Below are positions 1 through 14,229 of a DNA stretch of 64,000 nucleotides, piece after piece. Both the position numbers and the translations under genes were made by a program. This DNA comes from Marisa cornuarietis (Eukaryota > Mollusca > Gastropoda > Architaenioglossa > Ampullariidae). Position 1 is the stretch's first letter, and every line of letters starts with the position of its first letter. The stretch is taken from NCBI GenBank assembly GCA_004794655.1, contig SMMW01000597.1, positions 310,001-374,000 on the forward strand, given 5' to 3'. The notes under the pieces were generated by a model that did no database searches, was not told the DNA's origin, and saw only the letters and a list, made by a program, of their open reading frames with translations.

Positions 1-567
1 TGTATGACAGTAAATTTTTTCTCAAACAATTGAGCTGAGCACAGTACAAGACATTATCTTTCGAAATCTAAGAGAATTTGTTGTGAAGAAAGAGATCATA
101 TATCTGAGATTACAAATGTATATAAATACATTTACATATTAAGGTTACAGCTAATGGAAAAGTTAGAGCTGTATGTTAATTAGGAACCTCCATGAACACA
201 TGCGTACACGTGTGTTAAGAAAATGCAATTCTTCTCTTCAATTTTTGGGAAAAGTATCCCAGTCACTTGAAAAAAGCATATACCAGATCCTTAAAAACTA
301 TGTTTCTTGTCAGCAATAAAACTTGAACATTTCCATAAAAATCCCATATACTTTTTCTAGGTTTCAAGTATGCCTGCATGCATTAATCACATCAATTACT
401 TTTGAACAACAGTTGGTGAACATGTCATTCTGAGGCTTTCATAAGCATCCCTTCTGCTTGATTAACACATTAATGTTTGCCATTCATAAACAATGCACCA
501 AGAAACAACAAAATAATGATATTCTACTCTGTTGTGCTTTACAGTGGAACCAAAAACAAGATGGTAC
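1..567. other. ABCA intron 12 (start of window), nothing recognised
   Basis: AT-rich intronic DNA downstream of the last ABCA exon in the window. I see no further exon and no clear repeat. Confidence 0.5.
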
Positions 568-827
568 CTAATGCTAAAGACATTCTGGTTGAACATATCT
601 GGTACTAGCTCCCAGTCATTGCCATATGTCTTCACCAGGTCGGCCATTGTGTCTTGAATCCCCAAAAGGCTTGCCCAGGTACTATCCACATTGTTCCAAA
701 GATTAATGCAGTTGGTGATCATTTGCTTCAGTTTGTTGTAAAATGTTGTTAAATTCCCCTTCAGTTCAACCATGTTGAATATGGTTGGTGAAAGAAGAAT
801 ACTGGAGTCAAAGATAGCTTGGTTTAT
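568..827 (-). CDS. ABCA exon 12 (last exon inside the window)
   Basis: Phase 0 in after ttctacag. It encodes INQAIFDSSILLSPTIFNMV and further NLTTFYNKLKQMITNCINLW and DMFNQNVFSI. The donor (gtacca at 567-562) is weak and is chosen as the last GT before the frame loses family character, so the left edge is uncertain by some bases. The next exons lie outside the window. Confidence 0.72.
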
Positions 828-3800
828 CTGTAGAAGTGGGAAGAAATCAGGGTTTCAAATAAAATACATTTTAATTGTAATGATAAACGTATGATAATTG
901 ATGTTTCATTTGTATCTTATTGTAGATACTGTGCAAATACGTGGGTAACTAGTACACCCCAGTCTTTAAATCGAATCATACCCTTCCCTATAAAACCCGT
1001 CTCTATACATAAAAACTTTACCGACTCCTAACATATAAACATGGCCCTACTCTACTCGATACAGTTCTTGACCTAAGTTCGAATCCTTCGCCTCAATTAT
1101 TCCCTAACCCTAACACAAACAATTTAACAAACCTACCCTTAACGCTAAATCTACCCTAACAATTCCTGAGAGATATCGCGATTAAACAAAAAGATTTCAG
1201 TAAAAGTCAAATATCATGTCTCCCAATCCCAAATATGTGACTTCTGCTCATTTTACGTTGCTGTCGCAAAATCCATTTGTCGGCGCACATCAACGCTGAC
1301 TGTTGCGAAGTTAGGTGGACAAATATGGACGAAACAAGTTAGGAAAAGTTTTTATATAATGCTGTTACATAAAATCAGTGCCAAACTTAATCAAACGTTT
1401 GTCCATATTTCTCCTAATATTGATGGGCCTTCTTTCGGAAACTTCTAGCAGTTCATGCACTTGGCGCCAAGCAACATCCGTTCGTGTTGAGCTCATGCCC
1501 AATGGTGAATATGATTATCTGCTTACAACTTCAACATTTTAAATTACATGTACGTGTTGTTTTCCACAAAAAGATAGAGAAAACAATCTGAGTTGAAAGA
1601 AAATGCGTATATCTACACATTATACAATTTGATCAACTTTAGGAGGGTTATAGACTTATAGCCATGATCGACATGTGAAAAACGAAGACAGGGGCGACTG
1701 CACGTATCGCACGGTCGCCAGGTCGTGCCAACGATCAGTGCCGCCGAATCATGTCATTTGAGTCAGCATTCCAAGATCTGCCGACTGAAAGTTATTCGAT
1801 CATTAGGGCATTCGTTTACCTTTTCCTCGATAGACTCTTCTTAACAGGAGACATATTTAAAATATGCAAACTGCTGATATCATTCTCATATAAAAACCCG
1901 ATCTTATAATTTCTATCGAAATGTGAGAATGTGACTTTGTTGCAGTATGTGTCCTGTTAAGAAGGCCTTTTAGGAAATACAAGAATTGTGCTTCCTGCTC
2001 ACAGCATTCATCATGTCTTCAGTCCGAATGTAGGTGGTTGTGAGATTTTTCACGTGGACAGCCAAAGAGCCATGACACAGTGTATCGTTGAGAGTTTTCG
2101 TCACCACCCCGTCGAACCGACTGGCCACTCCTTTCAAAATATCTGAGCACATCTTAGAGTAGCTGGCAGCATCCGTCAGTAAAACCTGCCCCCATAACAA
2201 AGATCGCATAAAACACAATTACTAAACTCCCAATATATACGTACATATCTAACGTTGACAGCTTTCTTACAGAAGCAGGAAATTCACTCTTTTGTAAAAG
2301 AATCAACACACTAACACTATAAATCTCGTGGCGTTAAACTATTAGTTTATCATGTTCACATAAAGTCGTTTATCGCACATCTAGAGTGTGACATAAGGCA
2401 AGTGTTGGCCTTATTCTGAAAATGTAGAAATCCGTAAAAGGTTTAGTGCGAACTTGGGATAATAAAAGATGGCGCGAAGCCGACATAATGATGTCTCTGC
2501 TACGTGTTCTAACTGGAGAGTTTATTGAATGCCACCACTCATAATACCCACAAACCAATAACACAACATGGTGTCAGAAGTGAGCAGCAAAGTGCTAGCT
2601 ATGTGATTTCTCCAGGAACTTTCAGGTGGGCAAGTTTTACCCATTTCGAAATATTGCGCAGTACGTTCCAGTTCGCAATGTGACATTTCTCGCAGCATGT
2701 CTTTATAGAGTGTGGTTGGATGATTCAAAGTTTTGTGTACTCTACATAAGTTTTGGTTTGCGGTGCTTAGTACAAACATTCGTGTACCCCACTTCAAGAA
2801 AGTTGGTTACTTCGTTTTTTGGTGGACACCAGCAACATGGCAGAGACACACCAGAGAAAACATTTCACTGCAAACGTTCCGGTTCCCTCAAAGCTGGATT
2901 TGTCTTCTAACATTGAAGTAAATTGGAAAAAATTTCTTCGTCAGTGGCAGAACTATGAGGTAGCAACGCGCCTTGATAAAGAAGATTCAGCTTATCGTAG
3001 TGCAGTTCTATTAGCTTGCATTGGCGAGGACGCACAAGAAATCTACGAAGGATTATCCTTTGAAGAAGGGGAGAACAACAAAGATATCCAGACTGTCATC
3101 GACAAGTTCAACGACTTCTGTTTAGGTAGCACACATGAGGTGTATGAGAGCTACAAGTTTCATAGCCGATACCAAAACAAGGATGAGTCAGTTGATACTT
3201 ACGTCACAGCTTTACGCAAGTTAGCAAAATCATGTGATTTCAAGGATGTTGACCGCATGATTCGTGACAGACTTGTGATCGGTGTTCAAGATGACACTAT
3301 GCGTGAAAAATTGTTGCAGAAGAAAACACTCAAGCTTCCAGAGGCAATAGAAATTTGCAGAGCTCATGAGACTTCCAAGACTCAAGCACACTCGATGGTG
3401 GTAAGCAACAGCGGGAATACAATGGACAAAACCATCAACAAGATTCAGAAAGGCCAGCGAAAAGTTCGTTGCGGTATGAAGTCAGGCCTTCGGGGAAAAC
3501 CAGAGACTAAGCCATGCTCTCGATGTGGAAAAGGTTCCCACAACAGAGATGGTTGTCCTGCAAAGAACGCTAAATGCAGAAAATGTTCCAAGATTGGTCA
3601 CTACGCTGCAGTCTGTCGCTCTTCAGGTTCTTCTAAGATTCACGCAGTGGAAGAGGAAGAAGAAGACGAAGAAGTTTACATGGGTATGATTGTGGGCAGT
3701 GTGACAACAGATCCTTGGAAAGTCAGTCTCCTGATGGAAGACACAGAGAATGTGTTTAAGCTTGACACCGGAGCTGATGTTACTGTTGTACCTCAGACCG

Positions 3801-6800
3801 CAGTTCCAGCAGCCAAGCGACCACTGCAGAAAGTGCGCAAGAAACTGTATGGTCCAGGTCATGTTGAGATAGCTGTGGAAGGCATGTTCAAGGCAAAACT
3901 GACATACAAGAATATCTCTACAGTGCAAGAAGTGTATGTCGTAAAAACACTCGAAGAACCATTGCTAGGTCGACCAGCCATTACAGCGTTGAAGTTGATA
4001 GAGAGAATCAACACAGTTATAGAGGATCAGGAAAAGCAGTACAGGGAAGAATTTCCAAAACTTTTCAGAGGACTAGGAAGTCTACAAGATCCCTACAAGA
4101 TTCGTCTGAAAGAACAAGCTGTTCCATATGCAGTAGCAGCTCCAAGGCGTTTACCTTTACCCTTGAAACAGAAAGTTAAGACAGAATTGGATCAACTTGA
4201 AAAACAGGGAGTGATTCGCACAGTCACCAAGCCCAGTGATTGGTGCGCCCCAATAGTAGTGGTGCCCAAGAGTGACGAGAAAGTAAGAATCTGCGTCGAT
4301 CTGAGCAAACTAAACGAAGCAGTTCGCAGAGAGAACTACCCGTTGCCGTCAACAGATGAACTGTTAGCCCAGCTGTCAGGAGCAAAAATGTTTACAAAGC
4401 TTGATTGCAAAAAGGGCTTCCATCAAATTCCACTGGATGAAGGAAGTCAGGAGTTAACAACCTTCATTACACCTTTTGGAAGGTACTGTTATACACGTTT
4501 ACCCTTCGGGATAAGTTCAGGGCCAGAAGTATTTCAACGACGAATGTCTCAACTTCTTGCGAACAATGAAAATGTCATTTGTGACATTGACGACCTGCTC
4601 ATTTTCGGTAAGAACAAGCAAGAGCATGATCGTCACTTGAAGAAAGTGATGTTGACGCTTCAAGAAGCGGGCATTACTCTGAACGATGAGAAGTGCCAGT
4701 TTGCCAAAGAGAAGATATCCTTTCTCGGACACATCATCTCGAAAGATGGGATCGCCATAGACCCAGAGAAACTGTCTGCTGTGAAGAATTTTCCCAAGCC
4801 AGAGAATATTTCTGATCTCAGAAGATTGTTAGGAATGATTAACCACGTTGGGAAGTTTGCAGGCCCTAACCTCGCAAACGACAGCAAACCGCTACGTGAC
4901 CTGCTCAAGAAAAACAATGAGTGGTGTTGGGACACTGCTCAAGAAACCTCGTTTGAGAGAATTAAGAAACAGCTGACTGAAGCTCCAGTGTTAGCACACT
5001 ATGGTACTGACAAAACAACCGTCGTCTCAACAGATGCTTCATCTTTCGGTCTCGGTGCAGTATTACTTCAGAAACAGTCAGATGGTCACCTTAAGCCAGT
5101 TTTCTACGCATCAAGAAGTATGACGGAAACTGAGCGCAGGTACGCGCAAGTTGAGCGTGAAGCACTTGCAGTGACTTGGGCGTGTGAAAAGTTCTGTGAC
5201 TATATCACAGGACTTCGTGATCTCACAATCGAAACTGACCACAAGCCATTATTGTCTCTACTTAAAACAAAAAACCTTGAAGATCTACCTCCGAGAATTC
5301 AGAGATTCCGGATGCGCCTGATGAGGTTCAAGTACAACATTGTCTACACCAAAGGCAAGAATCTCGTGACTGCTGACACACTCTCACGAGCCCCAGCAAG
5401 AAACACTCCGAAAGATGAGAGAAGTGAAGAAGAAGAGATCTTCATCAAGCAAGTGATTCAGAGCTTGCCAGCCAGTGAAAAACGCATCGAAGAAATCAAG
5501 AACGAGACTGCAAGAGATACTGTTTGTAAGACAGTACTGTATTATCTTCACAATGGATGGCCACGTTCTAGTCCAGAGCAGGAAGAACTGAAAGCGTTTT
5601 GGACAGTACGATCAGAAGTCACAGAACATGATGGACTTCTTCTCTACAGATCAAGACTGATCATCCCTGAAGTAATGAGAACAGACATTCTTCACAGACT
5701 TCATATTGGACATCAAGGCATCGTAAAATGTCGTGCCTTGGCCAGAGAGAGTGTTTGGTGGCCAAAGCTTTCTAAGCAGATAGAGTCCATGGTACAGAGG
5801 TGCACAATTTGCATCAAGGAGAGGCCAATTCCTCCTGAGCCCCTTATTCCCTCTGTCACACCAGCATTCCCTTGGCAGAAAGTTGGAATGGACATCTTTG
5901 AACTGAAAAAAGAGCAGTACTTACTAGTGGTGGACTATTATTCACGTTATATTGAGTTGGCACACCTGAAGAATACTTCGGCAGAAACAGTCATCAACCA
6001 TGTTAAGAGCATTTTTCCCGCCATGGAATTCCACAAATTGTCATCTCAGACAACGGCCCGCAGTTCTCCAGCAAGCAATTCCAAATGTTCGCTCAACAGT
6101 ACGAGTTCACTCACACAACAAGCAGCCCGTACTACCCACAAGCGAATGGCGAAGCTGAACGCGCCGTTCAAACCGTGAAATCAATCCTGAAGAAGGCAGA
6201 TGATCCTTATTTAGCGATTCTCACATATCGCGCTACGCCACTTCAGCAAGGTCTCAGTCCAGCAGAACTGTTGTTCGGGAGAAGACTACGCACCACGGTC
6301 CCCACCATACCATCTCAATTTTCCGAGAAAAAGGAAAAAGAAAGGAAGGACTTTCATAAGAAAAACGAGATGCAGAAGTTGAAACATAAACAGAACTTCG
6401 ACAGAGCACACCGTGCCAGATCAGCCGCTGAGTTGGAACCAGGTCAGCCAGTTTGGGTGAAGCCAACCCAGACACCAGGGACAATCATCACGTCTCTGCC
6501 CAACAGGTCATATGAGGTAGAGACTCCCTACGGTCGACAAAGACGCAACCGCCGCCTCTTGATTCCCAGAGATCCCAATCCCGAGAATCCCAGACCTATT
6601 CCAAAGAATCTGTCATCCCTTATTCCAACAAACCCAAAGTCCGAAGATGATCCCGACCCCTGGTCTGGTATACACTCAGACGATCCAGACGTTCCTGTTG
6701 CCAATACAGAGCCATGTCTAGGAGCCGCAGCCGGGAAGGTGCCAGCGTCCAAAGTCATCGCTCCTCCAGATCAGACTGTCAAGACGACCAAGAGTGGTCG

Positions 6801-9800
6801 CACCATCAAGATCCCACAGAAACTTGACTTGTAAATTATTGACTCGAATCAACCGCACATAGACTTGAATAGGAAATTCAAGAATATTAAAAGTTGTGTT
6901 ATAGTGTAAGAAAATTGCAAAAGTAATAATAAATGCTCTAACTAGGAAAGTTAGGTGTGAAGGATTCAGGCTAAAATTAATGTTAATTAAGTTAGGTTGA
7001 AACATTAATGTCCATTAACTAAAGAAAGGGAGATGTGACATAAGGCAAGTGTTGGCCTTATTCTGAAAATGTAGAAATCCGTAAAAGGTTTAGTGCGAAC
7101 TTGGGATAATAAAAGATGGCGCGAAGCCGACATAATGATGTCTCTGCTACGTGTTCTAACTGGAGAGTTTATTGAATGCCACCACTCATAATACCCACAA
7201 ACCAATAACACAACATAGAGTTTTTTTTTTTTTAAAGAACACACTTGGTATCACACTATACCTGTATACCAGATGGTGGGAACCATGTGCAAATTTCACG
7301 CAAAGTTTTAATATGGCATACAGTTTTCATAGTCCCTTGCACAGATTTATTTGTGTCAAAAGAATTTTAGACTGAACAAAAATTATGAGTCTGAAATACT
7401 ACAATCATTCTTTATAAAACATTCGTTGTAATTTTAAAGTAAAAGCCACTCTCGATCAAAATTAGTAAACAATGAGCAGAAATGGCGGAAATGCAGCTTA
7501 TAGTTATAATTAAGAGTTATGAAATTTCGGAGAAAAGTTTTTGGACGTAATGTGAGGAAACGTAATTCTGCATATGTAAATAGAACGGAGGAAAGAAGAC
7601 AGAATAACACACACAGGTAGACAGACATCACGATGGAAGTGACGTCACGATTGTACACAGATACGGGTAGTTAACATATGGTCCAGCTCTCCCATTGGCT
7701 GAGGTCTTCACTTAGTAAACGTATCCATGTACAATCCTGACGTCTGTGTTGGTGACTTCTTTCTGTGCAGGTGATGTTTGTAGGCGAGTATCTCAAGGGG
7801 TATTCTGAACGTTACCCTATCCTTAGAAAAAAATGCACTCAATAATTCTGTTTATGGCTACGAAGTCACGTGAACGGCAGTCGAGAAGGGCTTCAGCATC
7901 ATTTATTCATGCGTGGAAGTGGAAGCATAAGAAGCCATGCACGCACAGAGAGCCTGGTCCTCCTTCCTTGCTTTGGAAGCCACATGTCAGACTACGATCA
8001 CACAGGTATCACAACAGAGGCATCACAGTATAGCAAACAAATCTTATCACAGGTCGAATTCATGCTTGTATTTCACGAGTAAATCCAGCACTGCACAAGA
8101 GCTGATCACAGTTAACAGAATATTTTTGGCAAGGTGCATATCCCACAGCAGTTATCACAAGTCAAGGCAGAAACAACAGTGAGCTTATCACACGTTTCTT
8201 GTGGGGAAAAAGGAGAGCTACCTCGGAAATATTGTATATTTGTCTTTCGAATGCTTCAGAAGTTTATAGCGAACACAGCAGTTCACACAACTCCATGTCA
8301 TTACAATGCTGCTCAGTTGACTGCCATGCCGACATCAGCAGAGGTCGCTACGTGAAAGCGCTTATCAGAGATACACGCAGCGCGGCAAAGTGTTGCACGT
8401 GCAACAGGATCGCGTGTGAAGAAGCTGGGTTGTGACATCAGGCAATTTATTATTTAGGATCCTTGCTTCTGAACAGCTCCCTGAAGAATTCATTCCACTG
8501 TTTCCTTCTTGCAGTTAGGCAGACAATCGCGTTTTATTTTTCCAACATTAGCAGGCGACCCCAGATGAGTGCATTATTCACTTCTGTTGTTGAAAAGAAA
8601 ATTCCACCAGATTCACAAGGTAACCGCTCTTTTGAAAGAGCAGGTCAATGTCCGCATGCACGTCTCCCGTAAACTGAGTTTTCGGGCTTTTGGAGCTGGA
8701 ATACTATTGTCGTACATCACGATCCTCCATTAAAAGAAGACACGGAAACGATCAGATGCTCACTGGACTTCTCTTGATCATTTTTGTGGCTTATCTTCAG
8801 GCTTCTTTTAACTTAACGAGATCTGATTAGCAAAACAAATGATTTAAACTGCAAAATTTAAAAAAATGGCGTTATTCTTGTTAAAATAAACTTTTAGATG
8901 TAGAGAATTAAGTGATTGCTACGGCAGAAGACAGTTATGCTTTCTTACCGCCAGGTTGTCGGGATCGCTGAAAGCCGTTAAGATATCCATGGTAACATTG
9001 GGTCCCATCTCCAGTATACCGATCACCAGGTCTTTGAGATCGCCGTTTCCCTGTGCCAGTTCCACTAAACTCTGTCTAAAGCCTGTGTGCAAGAGAAGTA
9101 ATATCTCCATTATATCATTTATAGAAAATAAAGACGGCATAATAATAATATAAAAACAAATACAAAGCACATTTCTCCACTGGAGAACATTATGAACGTT
9201 GTGAACAGTAGACTGACTGCGCTGTACACAAACCAAAACAAATCACTTCTAAATACAGATTTACATTCTCATAGTACACATTCAAAACACAGAAAAATTT
9301 TCGTCGTTTCAGTTCTTCACTCTCACTGGCACTACTCGTCACCACCTGTCACTATCAGTCACCAACACCCTTCTTTCTTATTAACAATCACTCCTGTCAA
9401 CGCAAGACCGAGGACAAATACGAAAAGGAAGTATTCGACGATTAAAGGTTCTGTCCACCCATCCAATTCCTACTTCCTCCCTTTTCCGGAGTCCTATACT
9501 TTCATAATCTTGTTCACGCTCTGACGATTTCCAATGCAGCTGCAGCTTCATACCAGTCAGCTGCAGCTCCATACCTATTAACTGTTCCATGATGATGTTG
9601 GTAGCATTGAGGACATCTGTGCCGAAGGCCACGTATTTAGACACAGCCGACCAGAGGTACATGTCCTGAAGGATGTTCTGTATCTGCACGATGATGTTGT
9701 CCAGATATTCTAGCGTCCTGCAAGCATCCATTTTCTACATTCAAGGCATTCCAAACTTCCTTTCATTATTGCACAGCGTTAATTTGTCAAGAATGCAACC

Positions 9801-10483
9801 ATATAAGGTAGATTAAATGTGGTTACCAGGATTTTGTCTTTTTTTCTTACAGTTTTCAGGCGTAATATAGAATATTGCATTCTATGATATTTTCTTTCTT
9901 TCTTCATTCGTTAATTGTCTCGTTCTTTTCCCTCCCTTCTTCACCTTCTGTAAAATACTTCCTGTGAAATAGATTCTGACAGTCTCCGACCATGTTGAAG
10001 TCATCTATGTCTTTACATGAGCCAAGCAGATGATGCAGGAGACAGACTTACACGTTACTGTTTAAAGCGTCAGAGACGAGGTCCCACAAACGTTCCTGCT
10101 CGAGTTCATAGAAGGACATCAACAAGAAAGATACTCCCGGTGGTATGGTGTCGAGGGTTATCACGTTGTCTTGGAAGAAAGTCGTCATTCTGTTTACAGC
10201 CTCTTCCGTTGTGACGTTACCCTTCCCCGACACGAGGTCTGTTATGATGGAAACAATTCTCACCCCTTCTTTTATGGCGGTCCAGACTGGGTTGCCAGGG
10301 TGGAAGTAGCTGACTATAGGGTCTAAGGAGACGATGAGACCTTCCAGCCTGTTAGGTATTAAACATCGTGGATAAAATTGTACGCATCATTACTAAACAT
10401 GTATTGGTGGATATGACGACAACGACGATGAGGAGGATGACGACGACGATGATGATGACGACGACTACGACGACGACGACGAC

Positions 10484-10514
<31 letters not shown>

Positions 10515-13500
10515 CAAAGAAGACAGATTCAACGTGAAAACGATTAGAACACATAATCCGTCTTTGATTAAAATCTTATTTGCTTTCTGTGGCATCTCAC
10601 CTACTTCTCATCTGTGATTATGCTGTTAACATTATGCATATTTTAGAAATGGAAACAAGCAAGTAAACAACCAACAGAAATTATTTAATTAAGAGCCTTA
10701 TCAACCAATAGAAATTATTTAAAGTAAGGACTGTATGAAGAAGGCAACAGTCGTAACCGCGGGGTTACGCGCAGTTTTTTTTTTTTTTAGGTCAAATGTA
10801 GATAAGAACTTTTTTCCACGAGTGGTTACATTACTAGATGTTTAGGATCCGGTCCTTTTCAAAGTTTCGTGTTTTAAATCATCCCGCTTCATGCGTCAGG
10901 CCCCAAAACTTTCCGAATGATGAGTAGATCAGACTCTTAAGGCCAATGCTACTGGGACGAAATCGGTTTCTATTACATCATGTCAAAAGAGGAACAAGGC
11001 CTAGTATGGCACTCACACTGGAAGAGAGGTGCTGGCGTCCTTCAGCATGTCGATCCATTTGGGAATCTGGCGGATGATGACAGGCAGGTTCTTGAGACCA
11101 GCTACCAGCTTCAGCGCATCCTGCAAGTTGTCCAGCTTAAACACGAGGTCGAGCATGTCTGCCACGTCGTTCAGCCCCTGGTCTAACGTGTACGGCGCGC
11201 CTAGTCTTCTCCTCAAGGACTCAAAAAGGCTCAGCTGCCGGGTGGAAGTAACAGTAACAGGACATTAGTGTTGGGGAACAGAACCCAGAAAGGTATGGGG
11301 TTTAGAAGAGATTGCGAAAAATTGTGGTGATGGATACTGAATACAAATGGAGCCATGAACATAATTATCACATGTATAAAAATATAGATAATGACAGTCT
11401 AAATTTTACAGTATTCTTTAAAAATCAAAATGAAAGTAATAAATACATATTCCGTTTTTAACAGAGTTTGCTAGAGAATATTGTCTTGAAGTAAACATTA
11501 TTCCTTCGCCAGAGAAATTTCCAGATGTGGATAGAGTGGTTGCAGAAAGGGAAAGTGAGAGAAAATGGGGAAGGATGAAAAAGAAAGAATGTATAAAAGA
11601 AGGAGAGAGCAGAACAAGTGTAGCTATTCGTTAATAATGGTGATAATGATGGTGATGATAACTGATAAACAGCAGCTACGAAATAGTAGTTAAAGGCGAA
11701 ACTTCTTCGGACCGTAGAAAGGGAAAGGTTTCGCCCATGCGAGGGAAGGTAGGAGTACATGCGGTGGTACAACTAGAAGTCAGGTGATCTCCACCCCGCC
11801 TATTGTAAAAGTCTGCATCGCGTGTATTTCTACTTTCCCTCGCCTGGGGGGAACCATTTTAAAAACCACTCAAAAGAAGTTCCGCCTTTAAAGGATAGAA
11901 TGATATTTGCAAAACAGACACGTTTAAAAGGGCTATATAGTGGGGTGGATTTTTTTTTCAAATGAATATTCAATTTCCCCAAGTCTCTCCTCCTCAGATG
12001 AATACCCCTCTTCCATTCTCAAGATCCATGAGTACAAATATTACAATGCACAGAAGGTCAAATTCATGAGGTCACGTTTGTACACAGATACGACTAAACA
12101 TAATATATGTATATAATATATAAACATATTATGGTCCCAGTTCACTCACTGGTTGAGGCCTTCACAACGTTATCATATCAATATACAAGCCTGACGTCTT
12201 TCAGTGCATGGTGATGTTTGGAGGCACGTATTTCGAGAACGGTAGAGGACTATTCACCCAAATCTAGGGGATAGAGTATTTTGCAGTGAGCTTTACTCAA
12301 ACATTAGGAAAAAAAATGTGCAGCCCACTAGTCCTTTAAGCGCGCAGAAAGTGGAAAGAGTGCGTGTGTTGTAAGAATGGGAGGTAAGAACTCCAACCCA
12401 CCAGTCTCACGATTTGTCTCACGTCCAGCTGCTGCTGCAGCATCCGGGTAATTTGTGGGATGGACGAGTCGTTGATGTCACAGAGCGCGCGAGACACCGC
12501 AGTGACGTTGGTACCCGGCGGGAAGATGAGAAACTTGCTCAGGCGACTGGGGTCACACGCGACGCCCTTCAGGTCCCGCTCCTGAACTAACTGTAGAATC
12601 TGCACGTAACAGTGTCATCGGTTAGAGCAGGCAGAACCCCCACCACCATTATCGTCATCGTCATCGATGTGATGTCACCTTCATCAGTATTATTAGTGTC
12701 ATCTAATACCTCAAGCGATCTGCAAATCCTACCGAGGACAAAGTCTGCCTGTACAAGAAATCTGCAGACTCACCGAAGTCACATTGACCTGTGACATGAG
12801 AACGGCATCAGCTGCCTCCCGAGTGAAGTTGTAGTCTTTCACCAGAATCTGCTTCATTTTCTCCGGATCCCGAAAGTACCCCTGGATGTGAGTTGCATTT
12901 TCTGGGGAAATCATTTATCATCGTTAAATTTCATAGACCTTTTTCTTCCTTTTTTTTGTATAAATGAAAGCCGAAAAAACGTATTGAGGTACTAGTGAAA
13001 AAAGTCCTGAAGTACAGAGACGGTAAAGTTCAGAGGTTCTTAGTGTACATGCATCTATATATGTGGTTGGCTTCTTTTTATTGTTATCCATATGTATATA
13101 AGTGCAAAATAAACTGAGAACGTTAAACGCAAGAAAAGTGTCCAGTAACAATTAAAGGCCAGAGCACTGTTAACAGCATTCATCAGGTCTGTCTGTGACG
13201 AGAACCATCGTGTGGTCAGCTCACTGACCCAGTGACATCAGCAGACTGGTATTCAGGAGACCGCTGAGGGCTGAGATGATTTTGGTGCCTTCACTAGCAG
13301 CGTCCAGAGCGTCCAGCGTGTCGTTTGAGGCCAGGTATGGCGACAAGTCACCCAAAAGGGCGCTCACTCTGGAATTTAGGAAGACGATTTCAAGCTTAGT
13401 ATTTTCAAGCTAAAGAACTGCATTTCGTGAAGACAAGAAATTAAACATGAGCATTGCAACTCATAAATACAAAATAATCTTTTTATGAAAAAAATTCAAC

Positions 13501-14179
13501 CACTTCTTCTCACTGTTTTTTTAATCGCCCTCCCTCCCTCCTTTTCTGTGTGTGTGTGTGGGGGGGGGCAGTGATGTATGCACCCACCACAAAAAATCCA
13601 CCGGTAATCAATTATTCTATAGAAAAGTCCCATAGCTCCTATACTGTCAAGAACAACATAAGCGCTTTCAAATGCCATGAATACCATCTGTTGGACAAAG
13701 TGTGAATGGCATACGAGGGAAAGGCATGCATACCGCGCGGCAGTCTGTTGAGCCGAGCTGCGAGACTGTTCCGAGTGGCATTTATTGTCAAGGTTGCACA
13801 CAAAGGTTTGCACGAAGGGAACAAGTCCAGCACTGGGCATGGCGCGCTCCTGGTACAGACCTGCACAAGAGACAAGTTGCAGAATGTAGCGAATGCTGCG
13901 AATGAGCTGAGCGACCAGGTGGTCCTGTCGCGCCTCGCTGACTGACACATGTGATGATTGACGATCTGCAACTACAGGACCGAGATAATTTCACAAACAC
14001 GCGCAGGTGCGCATGCACGAGAACTCACACATTCATGAACATGGAGAAGCACCTACAAAGAAATGCAGTTATGATGAGGTCTGCGCAGACACTTGCGGGC
14101 TGCTCGCGCTCACACACACACACACTTGCCCATCCACACACACATACACGCACACACACGCACACTTACCCATTCACAT

Positions 14180-14229
<50 letters not shown>

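Larger units (their letters stand above)
2387..7215 (+). mobile_element. Ty3/gypsy-type LTR retrotransposon, 4829 bp, nearly intact
   Basis: Two identical 182-bp direct repeats (2387-2568, 7034-7215) begin TGTGACATAAGG and end AACACAACA. They are flanked by the same 5-base word tagag at 2382-2386 and 7216-7220, the expected target duplication. Behind the left LTR is a primer site like the 3' end of tRNA-Leu; before the right LTR is a purine tract. A single long gag-pol frame carries zinc knuckles, aspartic protease, reverse transcriptase, RNase H and integrase in the Ty3/gypsy order. There is no env. The element sits in ABCA intron 10, opposite to that gene. Identical LTRs imply a recent insertion; one frameshift in integrase suggests this copy is not autonomous now, unless it is a sequencing error in a T/C run. 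Confidence 0.95.
2186..8948. other. ABCA intron 10 (6.8 kb)
   Basis: Holds the LTR retrotransposon (2387-7215) and a 106-bp MITE (7639-7744). The remaining 7745-8948 shows several short open frames but no family resemblance and no splice context that would support coding. Confidence 0.6.

Noticed and set aside
1060..1110. tRNA-like B-box word agttcgaatcc
   Set aside because: No A-box or cloverleaf can be drawn around it.
2819..2836. Longer gag start beginning with TTG
   Set aside because: An animal retroelement is expected to use the first ATG, at 2837; the TTG is only the edge of the open frame.
10359..10595. His/Arg-rich frame
   Set aside because: It is the complement of the GAC/GAT microsatellite in ABCA intron 7.
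13496..13971. Long minus-strand frames of 110-150 codons overlapping ABCA exon 3
   Set aside because: Only the 127-bp exon part carries family motifs; the rest is intron read through, or the wrong frame.
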